A stretch of 50,630 nt of DNA from Prevotella sp. P5-50 (GTDB lineage Bacteria; Bacteroidota; Bacteroidia; Bacteroidales; Bacteroidaceae), in contig NZ_NPJA01000030.1 in assembly GCF_002251295.1 (NCBI RefSeq), forward strand, positions 1 through 50,630, read 5' to 3'. Below, one piece after another: positions 46,964 to 50,630 of the stretch. Each line of letters begins with the position of its first letter. Positions within the stretch are counted from its first letter, which is position 1. The position numbers and the translations under genes were made by a program. The notes under the pieces were generated by a model, which saw only the letters and a program-made list of their open reading frames with translations, had not been told where the DNA came from and did not search any database.

Positions 46964-48822
46964 GTGATGTAATACAGTTGCTGCCAGATTCTGTGGCCAA
47001 CCAGATTGCAGCCGGAGAGGTTATTCAGCGTCCGGCATCGGTCATCAAGGAACTTGTAGAAAATGCGGTAGATGCCGGTGCACACACCATTAGTGTACTG
47101 GTGGTTGATGCCGGTCGCACGTCGATACAGGTTGTCGATGATGGTAAAGGCATGTCTGAAACCGATGCACGTCTCGCTTTTGAGCGTCATGCCACTTCGA
47201 AGATTCGCAAGGCCGACGACCTCTTTGCGCTAACCACCATGGGATTTCGTGGCGAGGCACTCCCTTCGATTGCTGCCGTGTCTCAGGTAGAACTGCGTAC
47301 TCGTACTGCAGCCGACGAACTGGGTACTTGTCTTACCATCTACGGTTCAAAAGTAGAAGGACAGGAGTCGGTCAGCTGCCCAGTGGGAAGCAATTTCAAG
47401 GTTGACAATCTTTTCTATAATGTGCCTGCCCGCCGCAAGTTTTTGAAGACCAACGCTACCGAACTTAGCAATATCCTCACCGCTTTTGAGCGTATAGTAT
47501 TGGTATATCCTGAAATCAACTTCACACTCCATAGTAACGGACAAGAGCTGATGAACCTTCGTGCAGGCTCTGTACGCCAGCGTATCAGCGATGTCTTTGG
47601 CAAACGCTATAGTCAGGATGTGTTGCCCTTGGAGGTAGAAACTGCCATCTGCAAAGTTTCGGGCTATGTGGGGAAACCTGAGTCTGCGCGCAAAAAAGGT
47701 GCCCACAACTACTTTTTTGTCAATGGCCGTTTCATGAAGCATCCTTATTTCCATAAGGCAGTCATGCAGGCTTACGAACGCTTAGTGCCTATAGGCATGC
47801 AGGTACCCTATTTTATCTATTTCGAAGTTAACCCCGCCGACATAGATGTGAATATCCATCCGACAAAGACAGAAATCAAGTTTGATAACGAACAAGCCAT
47901 TTGGCAGATTCTTACCGCTGCGGTAAAGGATGCTATCGGCAAGTTCTGCGAACTCACACAGATAGACTTTGACACCGAAGGACGCCCTGATATCCCGGTA
48001 TTCAATCCCGATGAACAGGTGGCTCCACCCACTCTGAACTTTAATCCTGACTATAATCCATTCCGTCAGCAAACAGCCAAACCGACAAGAATGGAAGGAT
48101 GGGAACAACTCTATGGCAATCTGCCTACACAGAAACCTGTTGCTCCAGAACTTTTCCCAACATCGCAGGATGATGCCGAAGAACTGATCACTTCCAACAA
48201 GATTACACACGGGACACAGGAACTTGAAGAACAGGGCAGTCGTGCTGTCATCGAAGACAAGTCGCCGATGCACTATCAGTACAAAGGCAGATTTATCATG
48301 ACAGCTGTCAAATCGGGACTGATGATAATCGACCAGTATCGTGCTGACGTGCGAATTCGTTATGAGCAATATATGGAACAGTTGCGCACCCATCAGGCAT
48401 CAAGCCAGCGCGTGCTCTTTCCTGAAGTGGCACGTTTCTCACCCTCCGATGCTGTCATGCTCCAAAAGATACTGCCCGAACTGGAAGCTATAGGTTTTGA
48501 ACTCTCCGATCTGGGACAGTATTCCTATGCCATCAATGCCATTCCCGCCGGTCTTGAAGGTCTCGACAGCGTGCAATTGCTATGCGACATGGTAAGTGAT
48601 GCTATAGAAAAAGGTGCCACTCAGACCGATGCCATCCATGCCGCCCTCGCGCTGAGCATGGCGCGCCATGCTGCCATACCGCATGGACAGGTGTTGAGCA
48701 ATGAGGAAATGGAGGCAGTTGTCAATCAATTGTTCGCCTGTTCCAATGTCAATTATACCCCTGATGGCAAAGCCATACTGTGCATTCTCCCCCAGCGCGA
48801 TATAGAGCAACTTTTGGGCTAA
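46960..48822 (+). CDS. mutL: DNA mismatch repair protein MutL
   Basis: A 620-residue GHKL ATPase with [12 protein letters not shown] (N box), DDGKGM, HATSKI and [10 protein letters not shown], and a C-terminal dimer domain. The endonuclease motif DQHA-x2-E-x4-E reads [12 protein letters not shown], with H and the first E lost, and the usual CPHGRP-type motif is absent. It should thus be a matchmaker without nicking activity of its own. It is translationally coupled to the OstA-like gene and has no own promoter seen. Confidence 0.95.
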   Translation: MSDVIQLLPDSVANQIAAGEVIQRPASVIKELVENAVDAGAHTISVLVVDAGRTSIQVVDDGKGMSETDARLAFERHATSKIRKADDLFALTTMGFRGEALPSIAAVSQVELRTRTAADELGTCLTIYGSKVEGQESVSCPVGSNFKVDNLFYNVPARRKFLKTNATELSNILTAFERIVLVYPEINFTLHSNGQELMNLRAGSVRQRISDVFGKRYSQDVLPLEVETAICKVSGYVGKPESARKKGAHNYFFVNGRFMKHPYFHKAVMQAYERLVPIGMQVPYFIYFEVNPADIDVNIHPTKTEIKFDNEQAIWQILTAAVKDAIGKFCELTQIDFDTEGRPDIPVFNPDEQVAPPTLNFNPDYNPFRQQTAKPTRMEGWEQLYGNLPTQKPVAPELFPTSQDDAEELITSNKITHGTQELEEQGSRAVIEDKSPMHYQYKGRFIMTAVKSGLMIIDQYRADVRIRYEQYMEQLRTHQASSQRVLFPEVARFSPSDAVMLQKILPELEAIGFELSDLGQYSYAINAIPAGLEGLDSVQLLCDMVSDAIEKGATQTDAIHAALALSMARHAAIPHGQVLSNEEMEAVVNQLFACSNVNYTPDGKAILCILPQRDIEQLLG

Positions 48823-48908
48823 TATATAATAATGTAAGGCGGAAATGGGGGAAAGACTAAAAAAAAATCAATTTTTGCAACAAAAAACTCAAAATACTAA
48901 TAAAAAAG

Positions 48909-48939
48909 TTTGTGGATTCAAAATAAATGTTTAATTTTG
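48909..48939 (+). promoter_or_regulatory. Promoter of the OmpA-like gene
   Basis: TTTG (48909-48912), 19 bases, TAATTTTG (48932-48939): full consensus in very AT-rich sequence. The leader to the ATG is about 40 bases. Confidence 0.88.
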
Positions 48940-48985
48940 CACAACAAATCATAGAAGTATATAACGTATATTTAATTAAATAGGT

Positions 48986-50167
48986 ATGAAAAAGTTATTA
49001 ATGGTACTGGCTTTTGCCGGTGTTTCTGCTGCCTCAATGGCACAGAATGCTGATCCTACTGAAAAGTTCAGCGTTTCTACTAATTCATTCTGGAGCAACT
49101 GGTTCGTACAGGCTAACGTTGCTGGTACTGCATTCTGGGGTAACCAGGAAGTAGGTAACAATTTCTCAAAGAGCCCTCTCAAGGGTTTCCGCAACAATCT
49201 TGGCTTCTCTGTAGCTGTTGGTAAGTGGTTCACTCCTGGTCTCGGTCTCCGCACTAAGTTCAACGGTGCTTGGGGTCGTACAGTCGTTTCTGAGAACAAG
49301 AAAACCAATGCTAACAAATACTGGACTCTCAGCGAGCAGGTAATGTTCAACCTCAGCAACATGCTGCTGGGTTACAACGAGAGCCGTGTTTGGGACTTCA
49401 TTCCTTACGCAAGCGTAGGTGTTAACCGTAACATGAGCGCTAACTGCTATGCTCCTGTAGCAGGTATCGGTATCCTGAACGAATTCAAGATCAACAACAA
49501 GTGGGCTGTTAACCTCGACGTTAACTACATGCTTGGTACTTCAGACTACGATGGTTTCGAGGGTTCGCTCCCCGGTGCTAAACCTTACGACTCTCGTTCA
49601 TTCAAGGGTCTCGTAGCAAATCACGACCGTACTCTGAACGTTGAAGTTGGTTTGACCTACAACCTTGGTAAGGCAACCTTCAACAAGACTCCAGACGTAG
49701 AGGCTATCAAGGCTCTCTCACAGGGTCAGATCGATGCTCTGAACGCTCAGCTTGCTGACGCTCAGTCTGAGAACAACCGTCTGAAGAATATGCTCGCAGA
49801 GCAGAAGCAGCAGCAGTCTGTAGCTCCTGTATCAGCAGTTACTAAGGTGGTTTCTGCTCCTGTATCAGTATTCTTCAACATTGGTAAGGCTAAGGTTGCT
49901 TCTAAGAAGGATCTCCAGAATGTTAAGGCTGTTGCTGACGCAGCAAAGGCTAACAACGCTAAGATCGTTGTAACTGGTTACGCTGATAGCAAGACTGGTA
50001 GCGTTGCATTCAACAAGAACCTTTCTGAGAAGCGTGCTCAGACCGTTGCTGACGCTCTCGTTAACATGGGCGTAAGCCGCGACAACATCGAAGTTGTTAG
50101 TGCTGGTGGTGTAAATACTCTCTCACCTGTATCTTACAACCGTCGTGCTACTGTTGAAATCAAATAA
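48986..50167 (+). CDS. OmpA family outer-membrane protein
   Basis: A 393-residue major-porin-type protein: signal peptide (KKLLMVLAFAGVSAASMAQ), an N-terminal beta-barrel (about 30-235), a short coiled coil (SQGQIDALNAQLADAQSENNRLKNM) and a C-terminal OmpA domain that grips peptidoglycan (GKAKVASKKDL, TGYADSKTGSVAFNKNLSEKRAQTV). Codon use is unlike the neighbours: heavy use of GCT, GTT, CTC and AAC suggests high expression. Strong promoter and terminator agree with an abundant single-gene transcript. Confidence 0.93.
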   Translation: MKKLLMVLAFAGVSAASMAQNADPTEKFSVSTNSFWSNWFVQANVAGTAFWGNQEVGNNFSKSPLKGFRNNLGFSVAVGKWFTPGLGLRTKFNGAWGRTVVSENKKTNANKYWTLSEQVMFNLSNMLLGYNESRVWDFIPYASVGVNRNMSANCYAPVAGIGILNEFKINNKWAVNLDVNYMLGTSDYDGFEGSLPGAKPYDSRSFKGLVANHDRTLNVEVGLTYNLGKATFNKTPDVEAIKALSQGQIDALNAQLADAQSENNRLKNMLAEQKQQQSVAPVSAVTKVVSAPVSVFFNIGKAKVASKKDLQNVKAVADAAKANNAKIVVTGYADSKTGSVAFNKNLSEKRAQTVADALVNMGVSRDNIEVVSAGGVNTLSPVSYNRRATVEIK

Positions 50168-50188
50168 TTTCAACCAACGATAGACTTC

Positions 50189-50220
50189 AATCCCGGAGGT
50201 TTTCACCCTCCGGGATTTTT
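50189..50220 (+). terminator. Terminator of the OmpA-like gene
   Basis: AATCCCGGAGG (50189-50199) pairs with CCTCCGGGATT (50207-50217) over 11 bp, followed by T's. The tRNA gene begins three bases later. Confidence 0.9.
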
Positions 50221-50222
50221 AA

Positions 50223-50300
50223 GGGCGCTTAGCTCAGCTGGTTTAGAGCATCTGCCTTACAAGCAGAGGGTCGGGGGTTCGAATCCCTCAGCGCCCACCA
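50223..50300 (+). tRNA. tRNA-Val (anticodon TAC)
   Basis: All arms are present: acceptor GGGCGCT/AGCGCCC, D arm GCTC...GAGC, anticodon stem TCTGC/GCAGA around CTTACAA (anticodon TAC), T loop TTCGAAT, and an encoded CCA at 50298-50300. Confidence 0.97.
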
Positions 50301-50334
50301 TCGGATTCCAATCTTTTGGAATCCGATTTTCTTT
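50300..50334 (+). terminator. Terminator after tRNA-Val
   Basis: ATCGGATTCCA (50300-50310) pairs perfectly with TGGAATCCGAT (50317-50327) around a six-base loop, then TTTC and a seven-T run further on. Confidence 0.85.
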
Positions 50335-50394
50335 TTTTCTTCTGCCTGTTGCTTCCTATTGACCATGATGATTATATCGTGGCTCAGTAGATAA

Positions 50395-50630
50395 TTAGTG
50401 GGGGTAAGCGTATATCATGGAAAGTCTGTAGAGAAAGAATTTCTCATCCCTAATTCCCCTTAGTGCTGCCCTGAAGGACTTGACTTTGGCGTTGAAAGAC
50501 TCCGCTGCTGCGTTAGACGACCTGTTATTGTAGAAGTTGAGTATGTCATCATAGTGCTCGTAGAACGTAGCCGCAATAACGTTGAAGGAATGGAATCCAG
50601 CCTCTTCGACCTTGTTGTACCATTTGGCCA
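50395..50630 (-). mobile_element. ISL3-type transposase, C-terminal part (runs off the window)
   Basis: The minus strand codes about 78 residues ending in a stop at 50395. NAAAESFNAKVKSF and LRGIRDEKFFLYRLSMIYA match the end of ISL3-type DDE transposases, with the final catalytic Glu in AAAESFN. The frame is open to the window edge, so it may be intact beyond. The IS right end should lie between the stop and the tRNA terminator (about 50335-50394), but I cannot fix its inverted repeat without the other end. Confidence 0.8.

Overview
This 50.6 kb window comes from the chromosome of a Bacteroidales bacterium, most likely Prevotella/Segatella. The evidence is the Bacteroidetes promoter form (-33 TTTG, about 19-20 bases, -7 TAnnTTTG) in front of many genes, the near absence of Shine-Dalgarno sites, the yceD-rpmF-fabH-era-der gene order, MlaE/MlaF, OstA-like and SurA-like proteins, and GH2/GH9 glycan hydrolases. 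I infer the genus from gene style; I ran no search.

Layout. Bases 1-92 are the 3' end of a 5S rRNA and its terminator. Bases 93-12750 are accessory and rich in non-coding repeats. They hold a rubrerythrin-rubredoxin operon (minus), a tight three-gene operon that looks like a modification-dependent defence module (AlbA_2/Schlafen-like ATPase, EVE-like reader, GmrSD-type DUF262/DUF1524 nuclease; minus), about 2.3 kb of gene-poor sequence with repeat arrays, a GH2 lipoprotein and an orphan sensor kinase. From 13.0 kb the window is mainly core: yceD-rpmF-fabH-era-der and a small lipoprotein, then a convergent ECF sigma/anti-sigma/DUF6108-like/outer-membrane-protein operon. Next come a 586-bp inverted-repeat element, dxs-trkA-trkH-manA, a divergent ATPase+DUF4435 pair (PARIS-like), an EamA transporter, a GH9 glucanase, mlaE-mlaF, lptB, tig, clpP-clpX-recQ and a secreted unknown, guaB, a run of envelope genes (two PPIases, OstA-like, mutL) joined by start/stop overlaps, a strongly expressed OmpA-like porin, tRNA-Val, and the 3' end of an ISL3-type transposase at the right edge.

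How it works together. The 34-50 kb part is protein quality control (trigger factor, ClpXP) and outer-membrane biogenesis (PPIases, OstA-like, Lpt/Mla ATPases). The dxs-trk-manA operon combines isoprenoid precursor supply, potassium uptake and mannose metabolism. The accessory part carries two candidate anti-phage loci.

Most unusual: (1) three non-coding arrays with a strict 11-bp phase and a switch of core orientation half-way (6797-6884, 7601-7798, 34308-34439), one of them with CG at the same position in 18 successive units; (2) a four-copy 11-bp frame-shifting repeat inside the AlbA_2 gene, whose unit shares eight bases with one of those arrays; (3) the EVE/GmrSD/AlbA_2 operon between direct repeats; (4) the 586-bp element with ten 23-bp repeats upstream of dxs; (5) a perfect 19-bp inverted repeat forming the two divergent promoters of mlaE and lptB; (6) a promoter inside the loop of the tig terminator.
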